From Terrabacter sp. Root85 (GTDB lineage Bacteria; Actinomycetota; Actinomycetes; Actinomycetales; Dermatophilaceae), in the NCBI RefSeq assembly GCF_001429185.1, contig NZ_LMIW01000008.1, positions 248,001 through 312,000 on the forward strand: DNA of 64,000 nucleotides, given 5' to 3'. The notes under the pieces are model-generated. The model did not search any database. It saw only the letters and a program-made list of their open reading frames with translations, and was not told the origin of the DNA. How positions within the stretch are numbered: position 1 is the first letter of the stretch; each line of letters opens with the position of its first letter. The position numbers were made by a program, and so were the translations under genes. Positions 27,492 through 36,143 of the stretch are shown piece by piece.

Positions 27492-27582
27492 CTCTGGTTC
27501 ACGGCAACGTGAGCCGATTCGGAGAAATCCAGCCTTCACGGTAAGGTTTCTTCTCGTGCCGAGTCCGCTCGGCACCGCTCAC

Positions 27583-27655
27583 GGCCCCGTTGTGTAGCGG
27601 CCTAGCACGCCGCCCTCTCAAGGCGGTAGCGCGGGTTCGAATCCCGTCGGGGCTA
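27583..27655 (+). tRNA. tRNA-Glu (CUC)
   Basis: 73-nt cloverleaf: acceptor GGCCCCG/CGGGGCT with a terminal G-U pair, anticodon stem CCGCC/GGCGG and loop CTCTCAA with anticodon CTC, T loop GTTCGAATC. CCA not encoded. Confidence 0.95.
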
Positions 27656-27674
27656 CGTGATGCTCGAGAGGGCA

Positions 27675-27712
27675 CAAGAAGACCCCGGTCCACATGGACC
27701 GGGGTCTTCTTG
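27675..27712. terminator. strong terminator after the tRNA pair
   Basis: Perfect 17-bp stem CAAGAAGACCCCGGTCC / GGACCGGGGTCTTCTTG around an ACAT loop. T-rich arms on both sides make it usable from either strand. Confidence 0.9.
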
Positions 27713-27787
27713 CATGTCAGGGTGGCCCACGGTCGAGGCACCCTATGCTGACGCTCGTCATAGGCACGCCGAGCAAGGAGCCGCCGC

Positions 27788-29515
27788 ATGACCGCGACGA
27801 CCGCCGTCGCCCCTCCGGAGGTCACCGCCCGCCGCCGTTCCTGGCGCCCGGCGCTGGGCACTCCCCGCCGGGTCTTCGACACGACGTTCTCCGGCGTCGG
27901 CCTCACCGTGGCGGCGTGGTTCTTTGCGCTGTCGCTGCTGCCCTCGCTCCTGCCTCGTGGCGCGATGGTGCAAGGCATCGCCTCGGGTGTCACCGTGATG
28001 ATCGGCTACGGCATCGGTGCGGGCACCCATGCGCTCTGGCGCTACCTCGGGATCCCGAGCGTGCCTGGCCGGGCGCGACGCATCCTCGTGGCGATCTTCG
28101 TGGGCCTCGGCCTCTGGGCTGCGGTCTTCACCGGCTGGCGCCAGGTCGGCTGGCAGAACGAGATCCGCACGCTCTACGGGATGGAGCCGGCGTCGCCGAC
28201 CCAGTGGCCCGTCGTCATCGGCCTCACGGTGCTCCTCGCCGTCCTCATCCTCGTCGTCGCCCGGAGCCTGCGCCTGCTCTTCCGCACCGTCTTCCGCTGG
28301 CTCGGGCGCCGCCTGCCCCGCCGTGTGGCGGTCGTCGTCGGCTCGGCGGTCCTGCTCGCCCTGATCTGGTCGCTGCTCACCGGCGTCCTCGTCAACGGCT
28401 TCTTCGCCGTGGCCAACAACACCTTCGCGCCACGTGACACGCTCATCGCCGAGGACATGAACCGTCCGCAGGTCCCCGAGCGCTCCGGCAGCCCGCAGTC
28501 GCTCTCCAGCTGGGACCTGCTCGGGCGCCAGGGACGCTACTTCGTCGGTGGTGGACCGACCGTCGCCGAGCTCGACGCCGCGAACGGCGGCGGCGCGAAG
28601 GAGCCGATCCGGGTCTATGCCGGTCTCCGCTCCGCCGAGACCGTGCAGGGGCGCGCCGACGTCGTCCTCGCCGAGCTGAAGCGAACCGGCGCCTTCGACC
28701 GCAAGATCCTCGTCGTCGCCACGACGACCGGCACCGGCTTCCTCGACCAGAACGGCACCGACCCCCTCGAGTTCCTCTGGAACGGTGACACCGCCATCGC
28801 GGGCGTCCAGTACTCCTACCTGCCGTCGTGGATCTCGCTCCTCGCCGACCAGGACGCCGTCCGCGAGACCTCCCGCGTCGTCTTCGACACCATCCACCAG
28901 TACTGGTCGACGCTGCCCGAGGCGAGCCGGCCGAAGCTCTACCTCTACGGGCTCTCCCTCGGCTCGTTCGGCGTCGAGAGCATCCTGTCCTCGATCAACG
29001 TCATCAACGAGCCGATCGACGGCGCCCTGATGTCGGGGCCGCCGTTCGTCAACGACCTCCACGCCCGGCTCACGGCCCAGCGTCAGCCCGACAGCCCGGC
29101 ATACCTGCCGGTCTACGAGCAGGGCCGTACGGTGCGTTTCACCGCGGAGCAGAACGGCCTGGACCGCGGGGGCTCGACCTGGGGTCCGACGCGGCTCGTC
29201 TACCTCCAGCACGCGAGCGACCCCATCGTCTTCTTCTCGCCGAGCATGGCCTTCAGCTCGCCCGAGTGGCTCAAGGACGGCGAGCGTGGGCCGGACGTGT
29301 CGGCGCGGATGGGCTGGTTCCCCCTCGTGACGATGTGGCAGGTGCTGCTCGACCTGCCGGGCGCGGGCAGCATCCCGATGGGCTACGGGCACCTCTACTC
29401 GGCCACGTCCAACCTCGAGTCGTGGGTCGCCGTGACGAACCCGCCCGGCTGGACACCCGACAGGACGGCGGCGCTGGCGTCCGTCCTCGAGAAGCGGCCC
29501 TACAAGGACACCTGA
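27788..29515 (+). CDS. membrane alpha/beta-hydrolase (Abhydrolase_9 family)
   Basis: 575 residues. Four hydrophobic helices lie in the first 205 residues (about 38-55, 63-80, 98-115, 142-160 and 180-205 region), followed by a cytosolic or extracytosolic hydrolase domain with the nucleophile elbow YGLSLGSFG (Ser about 390), a YLQHASDPIVFF strand with the likely acidic residue and a late GYGHLYS His. This architecture is that of the Abhydrolase_9 proteins with their N-terminal membrane domain. Some relatives are lipases or esterases; no substrate is claimed. 3' end overlaps the convergent MprF-like gene by 16 bp. Confidence 0.82.
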   Translation: MTATTAVAPPEVTARRRSWRPALGTPRRVFDTTFSGVGLTVAAWFFALSLLPSLLPRGAMVQGIASGVTVMIGYGIGAGTHALWRYLGIPSVPGRARRILVAIFVGLGLWAAVFTGWRQVGWQNEIRTLYGMEPASPTQWPVVIGLTVLLAVLILVVARSLRLLFRTVFRWLGRRLPRRVAVVVGSAVLLALIWSLLTGVLVNGFFAVANNTFAPRDTLIAEDMNRPQVPERSGSPQSLSSWDLLGRQGRYFVGGGPTVAELDAANGGGAKEPIRVYAGLRSAETVQGRADVVLAELKRTGAFDRKILVVATTTGTGFLDQNGTDPLEFLWNGDTAIAGVQYSYLPSWISLLADQDAVRETSRVVFDTIHQYWSTLPEASRPKLYLYGLSLGSFGVESILSSINVINEPIDGALMSGPPFVNDLHARLTAQRQPDSPAYLPVYEQGRTVRFTAEQNGLDRGGSTWGPTRLVYLQHASDPIVFFSPSMAFSSPEWLKDGERGPDVSARMGWFPLVTMWQVLLDLPGAGSIPMGYGHLYSATSNLESWVAVTNPPGWTPDRTAALASVLEKRPYKDT

Positions 29516-31671
29516 GCCTCGTCCCTGCGTGACTGGAGCCCGGCGCGGGCGAGGTCACGCAGGGAGGCGCCGGGGAGGTACGCCGAGGTCAGGGCGAGTC
29601 CGATGCGCGGCAGGGCGGCCTCGTCGGCGAAGACGAGGTAGACCGGCTCGTGCCGGGGGCGGAACTTCTGCTTGAAGCTGTCGAGCGACCGGAAGCCGTA
29701 CAGGGGTTCCATGGCCTCTCCGAGCTGGTCGAGCAGTCGCTCGAGCGCGGCCCGCTCGGCCGTCCCGTCGCCGGAGTGCGCGAGCGGCGCTCCTGAGAGC
29801 GACACGAACGACGCACCCTGCTCACGGAAGGACAGGCAGGCGCTCGCGATGAGGAACTCGGTCACCGGCCGGAAGCCGTCCGGGAGGCGCCGCATGACGT
29901 CGAGCGTCCACCCGCGGACCTCGCCGCCGGCGGAGTGGACGGGCAGCCACGAGGTCACGCCGTGGACCGTCAGGTCGGCGTCGACGGCCAGGCCTACGCG
30001 CGTGTCGGGGTCGAGGGCCTCGTCGACGCCCCCGAGCGTGAAGCCCATCTCGGGCAGCCCCTTGTCCGAGACCCAGAGCTCGGAGATGGCGCGCACCTGG
30101 GTCAGCAGGCCGCGGGGCATCTCGGCGAGCTGCCCCTCGCGGTAGGTGATCCCGTCCTTCGTCGCGCGGTTGAGGGCCGTGCGGACGCTCTGCCAGGACT
30201 TGCCCTTGAACTCGAGGTCGGGCAGGTCGATGATCGCCTCCTCGGCCACGAGCACGTCGCGCCGGCCGTGGGCACGCCCCCAGTCGGCCACCTCCTGTGT
30301 GACGGAGAAGAAGCACACCATGAGCCCGTGCGTCTCCTGCTCGTCGACGTAACCCTGGAGCACGTCAGCGCGCGTCGCGGCGTCCGCACCGACGGGGTCG
30401 CCGAGGGCGATGGCCGTGCCCCGGTGCACCTGGAAGGCGACGTAGCCGACCGGTGCACCCGACGGGTCGCGGTGGACGTACCAGTGGTTGTCGGGCCAGG
30501 TGCCCATCCACGCCATCGTCGACCCACCGTGCTCCTTGAGGAGTGCCACTGCGGTCTCCCGGTCGCTCGCCCCGGTCGCGAGCTCCCTGCGCCGCTTCCG
30601 TCGTGACCGCGCCTGGAAGGCCGACCGCCCGAGCACGAGGACGGCGAGCTGGAGCAGCGTGATGACCACGGTGACGACGAGCTCGGGGATGGAGGTCGCG
30701 ACCTGTCCGTCGCCGTTGAGCTGGTCGGGCGCCACGACCTCGACGACGATGAGCAGGGACTGGGCCAGCAGGGAGAGGGTCGCGAGCCCGCCGGCGAGGA
30801 ACCACACCCGACGCGAGCCGCGCCGCAGGCCGTCGGCGAGCAGGAGCGAGATGGCTGCGCTGATGAGGACGCTGAAGGCGTCCGTGTCGTCGGAGGTCGC
30901 CCCGAGCGGCCCGTCCGACGGCGTGAAGTAGAGCAGGATCTGGACCAGCGCGCTGACGAGGTAGAAGGCTGACGACACGACCCGCCACTCGTGCCGGCTG
31001 AAGCGAGGCAGCGCGAGCGACGGTCGGCGGCCGAGCAGGACCGGCCCGAGCGCGAGCCCGACCGAGATGCCGATGGCGTGCTCGAGGTCCCAGAGACGTC
31101 CGACGTAGAGGAGTGCGACGACGGCGTAGAGGGACAGGACCGCTCTGAGCCGCCCGCGCCACGGCGGGGTGAGGGTTGCGCTCGCCGCGGCCACCGCTCC
31201 GAGGGCACCGGCGCTGAACCCTGCGTCCAGCTCTGCCGCGAGCCGGGCGGCCCACTCCCAGCCGGTGCCGTCGACGACGAGCAGGAACAGCGAGGCCAGC
31301 AGGACGCCGGCCAGGTGCGTCGACGTCGCGGCGACCGCGACCCGACGGGTGCCCAGACGCCACTCCGACCAGCCGACCATGAGCAGGGCTCCGCCGGCCA
31401 CGGGGAGGTACTGCGACGGGGTGAGGGCGAAGAAGGCGCCGGTGACCGGTGTCCACCAACGGCCGTCCTGGAGAGCCGGGAGACCGTACGCGACGTGGTT
31501 GACGAGGTCCCGGTCCTCGAGCGCGTTCCACAGCGTGCCGGTCGCCAGTGCCAGCACGAGCATGGTGCCGACGACCACGATCGTGAAGGGCAGGCGGCGG
31601 GCGAGGGCGGTCGCCCGGGCCGTCGGACCGGGGTCCGGTGCGTCGTCGGGGTCGTTCGAAGCTGTCGTCAC
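29500..31671 (-). CDS. MprF-like membrane protein with C-terminal DUF2156 (lysyl-phosphatidylglycerol synthetase-type) domain
   Basis: 723 residues. The N-terminal half has several membrane helices with a rhomboid-like look (LPFTIVVVGTMLVLALATG, then AFFALTPSQYLPVAGGALLM); the C-terminal half, from about residue 430, is a tandem GNAT-like DUF2156 domain (AWMGTWPDNHWYVH, GYVAFQVHRGTAIALGDPVG, EFKGKSWQSVRTALNRA, LDSFKQKFRP). In MprF/LysX proteins this domain moves an aminoacyl group from tRNA to phosphatidylglycerol. GTG start with GGAAGGGG upstream. Whether it aminoacylates lipids or is a DUF2156 variant cannot be told. Confidence 0.83.
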   Translation of the reverse strand: MTTASNDPDDAPDPGPTARATALARRLPFTIVVVGTMLVLALATGTLWNALEDRDLVNHVAYGLPALQDGRWWTPVTGAFFALTPSQYLPVAGGALLMVGWSEWRLGTRRVAVAATSTHLAGVLLASLFLLVVDGTGWEWAARLAAELDAGFSAGALGAVAAASATLTPPWRGRLRAVLSLYAVVALLYVGRLWDLEHAIGISVGLALGPVLLGRRPSLALPRFSRHEWRVVSSAFYLVSALVQILLYFTPSDGPLGATSDDTDAFSVLISAAISLLLADGLRRGSRRVWFLAGGLATLSLLAQSLLIVVEVVAPDQLNGDGQVATSIPELVVTVVITLLQLAVLVLGRSAFQARSRRKRRRELATGASDRETAVALLKEHGGSTMAWMGTWPDNHWYVHRDPSGAPVGYVAFQVHRGTAIALGDPVGADAATRADVLQGYVDEQETHGLMVCFFSVTQEVADWGRAHGRRDVLVAEEAIIDLPDLEFKGKSWQSVRTALNRATKDGITYREGQLAEMPRGLLTQVRAISELWVSDKGLPEMGFTLGGVDEALDPDTRVGLAVDADLTVHGVTSWLPVHSAGGEVRGWTLDVMRRLPDGFRPVTEFLIASACLSFREQGASFVSLSGAPLAHSGDGTAERAALERLLDQLGEAMEPLYGFRSLDSFKQKFRPRHEPVYLVFADEAALPRIGLALTSAYLPGASLRDLARAGLQSRRDEAQVSL

Positions 31672-31721
31672 GCGCGCGGCCCCTTCCCGGGTCTCCGGTC
31701 CGCGGTGGACCTGTTGCGATG

Positions 31722-32378
31722 CTAGTGCGCGGTGCTCGCGGACGGGGTGGCCGTCGTCCCGGGGCCGCCGAGCCGTCGGGCACTGACCGACTCCTGCCCC
31801 ACACGTCTCAGGGCGAGCAGCACCGGGTCGGTCAGGACGGTGCCGACGATGGCGTAGCGCATGGCCTCCTCGGGCGGGGCGGTGGCCAGAGCAGGCGCGA
31901 CGTCGGTCTCGGCGACCGAGAGCATGGCCCGGTGCCACGTGTCGAGCGTCGCGTCGTCGACGCTCCACCCTCCGGCAGCAGCGGCCGTGAGCGCCTGGGC
32001 GAGCTGGAGACCGGCCGGCGAGTGCTCACAGCCCGGCGGCCCGAGGGCGCGCACCCGCTCGAGCGACTCGGGCGTGACGTCCCCTGCGGCCCCCGGGGTG
32101 ACGTGGGGGCGCAGGGCCTCGTGCGCGGCCCCGAGGAGCTCGTGCCGGCTTGCGGGTGGCTCGTCGAGGGCATGGACGACCTCGCGTACCCGGTCGATCG
32201 AGAGCCGGCCGACGTCGACGAGGGTGCGCACGAGGCGGACCCGCTCGACGTGGCTCTCGTCGTAGGAGGCGCGGGTGACGCCCTGGGCCACGCCGGCATG
32301 GAGCAGCCCTTCCCGCAGGTAGTACTTGAGCGTGGGGATGCTGACGCCGGTGGCTTCGGCCAGCTCGGAGATGCGCAT
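31722..32378 (-). CDS. MerR-family transcriptional regulator
   Basis: 218 residues. N-terminal MerR winged helix: MRISELAEATGVSIPTLKYY, then REGLLHAG and RVRLVRTLVDVGRLSIDRVREV. The C-terminal 130 residues are an unassigned helical effector domain without an evident cysteine metal site. AGGGAGG precedes the ATG. It diverges from the DUF4188 gene over a region with two copies of a GGATAG-N5-CTATCC palindrome, so it very likely controls that gene. Confidence 0.87.
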   Translation of the reverse strand: MRISELAEATGVSIPTLKYYLREGLLHAGVAQGVTRASYDESHVERVRLVRTLVDVGRLSIDRVREVVHALDEPPASRHELLGAAHEALRPHVTPGAAGDVTPESLERVRALGPPGCEHSPAGLQLAQALTAAAAGGWSVDDATLDTWHRAMLSVAETDVAPALATAPPEEAMRYAIVGTVLTDPVLLALRRVGQESVSARRLGGPGTTATPSASTAH

Positions 32379-32395
32379 GAAGTCCTCCCTTGACT

Positions 32396-32437
32396 TTGGA
32401 TAGTATGACTGTCCAAACTTGGATAGCACCACTATCC
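32396..32437. promoter_or_regulatory. tandem operators between merR and DUF4188 genes
   Basis: GGATAG-N5-CTGTCC (32398-32414; arms extend to TTTGGATAG/CTGTCCAAA) and GGATAG-N5-CTATCC (32421-32437), 23 bp apart, just over two DNA turns. A TTGACT -35-like element (32390-32395) lies left of the first copy. The set is most simply the binding region of the adjacent MerR protein. Confidence 0.65.
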
Positions 32438-32449
32438 GAGAGGCGTGTC

Positions 32450-32986
32450 ATGAGCGGTTTCGTCCACACGAGCCACACCCACGACGGCGAGCTCGCCGTC
32501 TTCCTCATCGGCATGCGGGTCAACCACCCGTGGCGCCCCGATCTCTGGGGTCCGGTGTTCGCCGCGATGCCGGGCATGATCAGCGAGCTGTATGCCGCCA
32601 AGGCCGCCGCCGCACGCGGGGACGGGCCCGACCTCGGTTTCCTCGAGGCCCGCACGCTTCTCGGCGCGGGAGGGCCCACCCTCGTGCAGTACTGGCGGGA
32701 CGTCGAGTCGGTGTATGCCTACGCCAACGACCCCGAGCGACGCCACCGTCCGGCCTGGACGGCCTTCTACCGTCGGAGCCGAAGGGCGACCGGCGCCGTC
32801 GGCATCTGGCACGAGACGTATGCCGTCCCGGCCGGTGGGCACGAGAGCCTCTACGTCGGGATGCCGCCGACCGGGCTCGGCAAGGCCTTCGGCCTGACCG
32901 AGGACCGCAGCCGTCGACGGCACGCCCGGATCGGCCGGAGCGAGGTCGCCGCCGGCAGCGCCGCCCCGGAGGGCGCCGTCAGCTGA
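32450..32986 (+). CDS. DUF4188 (monooxygenase-like) protein
   Basis: 178 residues with [16 protein letters not shown] near the N-terminus, [16 protein letters not shown] in the centre and [16 protein letters not shown], the hallmarks of DUF4188 proteins, which relate to heme-/dimeric alpha-beta-barrel monooxygenase-type folds. Function unknown; regulation by a neighbouring MerR protein suggests a response to a small molecule. Start at the ATG preceded by GAGAGG; two upstream in-frame ATGs fall within the operator region. Overlaps convergent fgd by 8 bp. Confidence 0.78.
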   Translation: MSGFVHTSHTHDGELAVFLIGMRVNHPWRPDLWGPVFAAMPGMISELYAAKAAAARGDGPDLGFLEARTLLGAGGPTLVQYWRDVESVYAYANDPERRHRPAWTAFYRRSRRATGAVGIWHETYAVPAGGHESLYVGMPPTGLGKAFGLTEDRSRRRHARIGRSEVAAGSAAPEGAVS

Positions 32987-33986
32987 GCTCGCGCAGGCCG
33001 GGCAGCACGTCGGCCGAGAACTGCTCGAGGAACCGGCCCTGGTCGTGGCCGGGCGCGTGGAAGACGACGTGGTTGAAACCCCAGTCGACGTACTGGCGCA
33101 CCGCGTCGACGGCCTCGGCCGGGTCGCTCGTGACGATCCAGCGCTTGGCGATCTCCTCGTCGGACAGCTCGTCGGCCAGGCGTTCCATCTCGACCGGGTC
33201 GTCGACGCCGTGCTTCTGCTCGGCGCTGAGCGACAGGGGCGCCCAGAAGCGCACGTTGTGCAGCGCCTGGTCGGGGTCACGGTCGTAGGAGAGCTTGATC
33301 TCGATCATCCGGTCGATGTCGTGACGCGTGCGCCCGGACTTGGCCAGACCCTCGTCGACGGCGGGCAGCAGCTTGTCCTCGTAGAGCTCGCGGCCCTTCC
33401 CGGAGGTGCAGATGAACCCGTCACCCGACCGGCCGGCATACCTCGCGACGAGCGGACCGCCGGCCGCGACGTAGACGGGGATGGGCTGCTCGGGGCGGTC
33501 GTAGACCGTCGCCGCGTGCGTCCGGTAGTAGTCGCCCTCGAAGTCGACACGCTCCTCGGTCCACAGCTTGCGCATGAGCGTCACGGCCTCTCGCAGCCGC
33601 GCGAAGCGCTCCTTGAACTCCGGCCACGGCGAGCCCGCGGCGCCGACGGCCACCTCGTTGAGGGCTTCGCCGGTGCCGATGCCGAGGACGATGCGTCCGG
33701 GGTTGAGGGCTCCCAGCGTGCCGAAGGCCTGCGCCACGACGGCCGGGTTGTAGCGGAACGTCGGGGTCATGACCGACGTGCCGAGCTGGATCCGCTCGGT
33801 GCGCTCGCCCGCGGCCGCGAGCCAGCTCATCGCGAAGGGGGCGTGGCCCTGCTGGTGCCGCCAGGGCTGGAAGTGGTCGGAGATGAAGGCCGAGTCGAGC
33901 CCGACCTGCTCGGCCTGCGTGGCCAACGTGACGAGGCCGCGCGGACCGAACTGCTCCGCGGACGCCTTCCAACCAACCTTGAGCAC
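32979..33986 (-). CDS. fgd: F420-dependent glucose-6-phosphate dehydrogenase
   Basis: 335 residues, same length as mycobacterial Fgd1 and strongly similar along its length ([89 protein letters not shown]). The SDHFQPW His and the TGEALNE Glu correspond to catalytic residues of Fgd1. Oxidises glucose 6-phosphate to the gluconolactone while reducing coenzyme F420, feeding F420H2-dependent reductases. An fbiD gene for F420 synthesis lies 5 kb away. Confidence 0.93.
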   Translation of the reverse strand: MLKVGWKASAEQFGPRGLVTLATQAEQVGLDSAFISDHFQPWRHQQGHAPFAMSWLAAAGERTERIQLGTSVMTPTFRYNPAVVAQAFGTLGALNPGRIVLGIGTGEALNEVAVGAAGSPWPEFKERFARLREAVTLMRKLWTEERVDFEGDYYRTHAATVYDRPEQPIPVYVAAGGPLVARYAGRSGDGFICTSGKGRELYEDKLLPAVDEGLAKSGRTRHDIDRMIEIKLSYDRDPDQALHNVRFWAPLSLSAEQKHGVDDPVEMERLADELSDEEIAKRWIVTSDPAEAVDAVRQYVDWGFNHVVFHAPGHDQGRFLEQFSADVLPGLRELS

Positions 33987-34058
33987 ACCGACTCCTTCGG
34001 GCCGTGGGGGAGTGACCTCCGTCAGCCTACGTCGGGGTGCACAGGGGCCGTCGGGCCG

Positions 34059-35060
34059 TCACCAGTGGACGACGACCTGGTCGCCGATCCGCACCTCTCC
34101 GTAGAGCTGGATGAGCAGCGGCTTGTTGCGGACGTTGACGCAGCCGTGCGAGGCGCCGGCGTAGCCGAGGCGAGCGAAGTTCGAGGAGTAGTGCACGGCC
34201 TGGCCGCCGGAGAAGAACATCGAGTACGGCATGGGCGTGTGGTAGAGGTTCGAGATGACGTCGACCTTCTTCTTGTAGACGGAGAAGACGCCCTCGCGGG
34301 TGGGCAGCTCGTCGCTGCCGAACCGCACGTCGAAGCCGTACTGCGGCACGCCGTCGACGACCCAGGTGAGGCGCTTCGTCGACTTGCTGACGCACATGAC
34401 TCGACCGGTCATGCAGCGCTCGTCGACGTCCCACGAGACGGACGAGGGGCTGGGCTCGACGGGCTTCGGCTTGACGTTGGCGAGCTCGTCGGTCGTCGGT
34501 CGGTGCGTCATCGACACGAGGCGGTCCCACGTGCGCTCGTCGAGCGTGCCGGTCGCGTCGAAGCCGCGCTTGGCCTGGAATCCACGGACTGCGGCGGTCG
34601 TCTTGCTGCCGTAGCGGTCGCTGACGTCGCCGTCGAACCAGCTCAGCTGTCGCAGCCGGGCCTGCAGGGAGCGCACCTTCGGGCCGGTGTCGCCGGCGCG
34701 GAGCATGATGACCGGTGCCGGCTCGGGCTCGGCCGTCGCGGAGGGAGTGGGTTTCGAGGGCTGCGTCGGCCGCGCCGGCGTCTGCTGCGTGGGCGTCGGC
34801 AGAGCGCTGGTCGGCGGCGTGACCGTGGACGGGGCGGCCGGCGGCGTCTCGACGGCGGTGCGAGTGGGGGTCTCGGTCGTGGGTGCCGGTGTGCCGGACG
34901 ATCCGGACGTCGCGGTCTGGCCGACGCGCGTGGCGGCAGCCCCGATCGTCTGGTCCGGGCTGCAGGCCGTCGTCGCGGAGACGAGGGCCGCGAGGCCGAC
35001 GAGCACGAGCGTGCGGCGCAGGCCGCCCGTGGCCTGGAGCGGTGAGGTGGCTGTCTGCAT
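34059..35060 (-). CDS. L,D-transpeptidase lipoprotein with peptidoglycan-binding domain
   Basis: 333 residues. Signal peptide with a lipobox ending TTAC near residue 30, a long Thr/Pro-rich linker (about 35-120), a PG_binding_1 domain (LRAGDTGPKVRSLQARL ... FQAKRGFDATGTLDERTWD), then a YkuD catalytic domain with HYSSNFARLGYAGASHGCVN: His and the SHGC cysteine are present. Makes or remodels 3-3 cross-links in the cell wall, outside the membrane. Start chosen at ATG with AAGGGG upstream and directly before the signal peptide. Confidence 0.9.
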   Translation of the reverse strand: MQTATSPLQATGGLRRTLVLVGLAALVSATTACSPDQTIGAAATRVGQTATSGSSGTPAPTTETPTRTAVETPPAAPSTVTPPTSALPTPTQQTPARPTQPSKPTPSATAEPEPAPVIMLRAGDTGPKVRSLQARLRQLSWFDGDVSDRYGSKTTAAVRGFQAKRGFDATGTLDERTWDRLVSMTHRPTTDELANVKPKPVEPSPSSVSWDVDERCMTGRVMCVSKSTKRLTWVVDGVPQYGFDVRFGSDELPTREGVFSVYKKKVDVISNLYHTPMPYSMFFSGGQAVHYSSNFARLGYAGASHGCVNVRNKPLLIQLYGEVRIGDQVVVHW

Positions 35061-35160
35061 CGTGACCCCTTGTCTGAACGCGACGTGCCGTGCGTCGGTG
35101 CACTGCACTGAGGGTGACGCGACGACGCCCGGAATGGTTGTCCGGGTCGGGGTGTCGATC

Positions 35161-35178
35161 CGGATCGTGACCGATCCG
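35161..35178. other. inverted repeat between ltbR-like gene and L,D-transpeptidase
   Basis: CGGATCG-TGAC-CGATCCG, perfect 7-bp arms with a 4-nt loop, in the 177-bp gap. Downstream of one minus-strand gene and upstream of the next, so it may be a terminator or a protein site. Confidence 0.4.
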
Positions 35179-35237
35179 TTGTGCACGGCCTGCCGTCCCC
35201 GACGCCGTTGTCGGGAGGCGGCCGGGAGCCGATGGGG

Positions 35238-35990
35238 TCAGGCGTTGTGCTGCTGCTGTTGCTGCTGCTGCATGGCGTGGTGGCGCCGCAGCACCTCGGT
35301 CAGCTTGTTGGCCCCGGCGACAACCGTGGCAGCGTGCAGCCGACCGGGCTGGCGCGAGAGGCGCTCGATGGGCCCGGAGATGGACACCGCGGCGACGACG
35401 CGACCCGACGGCCCGCGTACCGGGGCCGAGACCGACGCGACGCCCGCCTCGCGCTCGGCGACGCTCTGGGCCCACCCGCGACGGCGCACGCCGGACAGCG
35501 CGGTGGCCGTGAAGGCTGCACCCTGCAGGCCGCGGTGGAGCCGGTCGGGCTCCTCCCAGGCGAGCAGGACCTGCGCGGCCGAGCCGGCGAGCATCGAGAG
35601 CGTCGCGCCGACCGGGATCGAGTCGCGCAGTCCGACGGGCCGCTCGGCCGCGGCGACGCAGATGCGCTGGTCGCCCTGGCGGCGGAAGAGCTGCGCGCTC
35701 TCGTTCGTGTGGTCGCGCAGGGCGCCGAGCACCGGACCGGCTGCCGCGAGCAGACGGTCCTCGCCCGCGGCCGAGGCGAGCTCGCCGAGCCGCGGACCGA
35801 GCACGAAGCGTCCCTGCATGTCCCGCGACACGAGACGGTGGTGCTCGAGCGCGACGGCCAGACGGTGGGCCGTCGGACGCGCGAGCCCGGTGGCTCCGAC
35901 GAGCTGGGCGAGGGTGGCCGGACCTGCCTCGAGAGCGCCGAGCACCGTGGCGGCCTTGTCGAGAACACCGACCCCTGAAGAGTTGTCCAT
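35238..35990 (-). CDS. ltbR: IclR-family regulator of leucine biosynthesis (LtbR/NdgR-like)
   Basis: 250 residues. IclR winged helix ([20 protein letters not shown], then [18 protein letters not shown]) followed by the effector-binding GAF-like domain ([40 protein letters not shown]). Divergent from leuCD with a long palindrome between, as for LtbR of Corynebacterium and NdgR of Streptomyces. The C-terminus is unusual: seven consecutive Gln encoded by CAG/CAA codons just before the stop. ATG chosen because it begins the conserved domain with a plausible spacing. Confidence 0.87.
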   Translation of the reverse strand: MDNSSGVGVLDKAATVLGALEAGPATLAQLVGATGLARPTAHRLAVALEHHRLVSRDMQGRFVLGPRLGELASAAGEDRLLAAAGPVLGALRDHTNESAQLFRRQGDQRICVAAAERPVGLRDSIPVGATLSMLAGSAAQVLLAWEEPDRLHRGLQGAAFTATALSGVRRRGWAQSVAEREAGVASVSAPVRGPSGRVVAAVSISGPIERLSRQPGRLHAATVVAGANKLTEVLRRHHAMQQQQQQQHNA

Positions 35991-36000
35991 GCACTGATAC

Positions 36001-36025
36001 TGACGTCTCAGGCACTGAGACGTCA
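36001..36025. promoter_or_regulatory. LtbR-type operator of leuCD
   Basis: Perfect inverted repeat TGACGTCTCAG-GCA-CTGAGACGTCA (11-bp arms, 3-bp centre), ten bases from the IclR-family gene start and 118 bp before leuC. Position and symmetry argue for joint control of both directions by the adjacent regulator. Confidence 0.75.
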
Positions 36026-36143
36026 ATCCACCAGGCCCACAAAAGGTTCAGGCTGGCCGAAGAGCGATGTCGCGACCAGGTCCTCGATGGCGCACGCGCT
36101 CGAGCACCGGAACGCCGCCGCGGAGGGAAGTCAGAGGGAAGTC

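Noticed and set aside
27420-27712. tRNA-associated integration site
   Set aside because: No duplicated tRNA 3' end, integrase or foreign-looking segment is found next to either tRNA gene.
36026-36143. Leucine attenuator in the leuC leader
   Set aside because: No small frame with consecutive Leu codons and no terminator hairpin with a T run were found; control appears to be by the palindromic operator.
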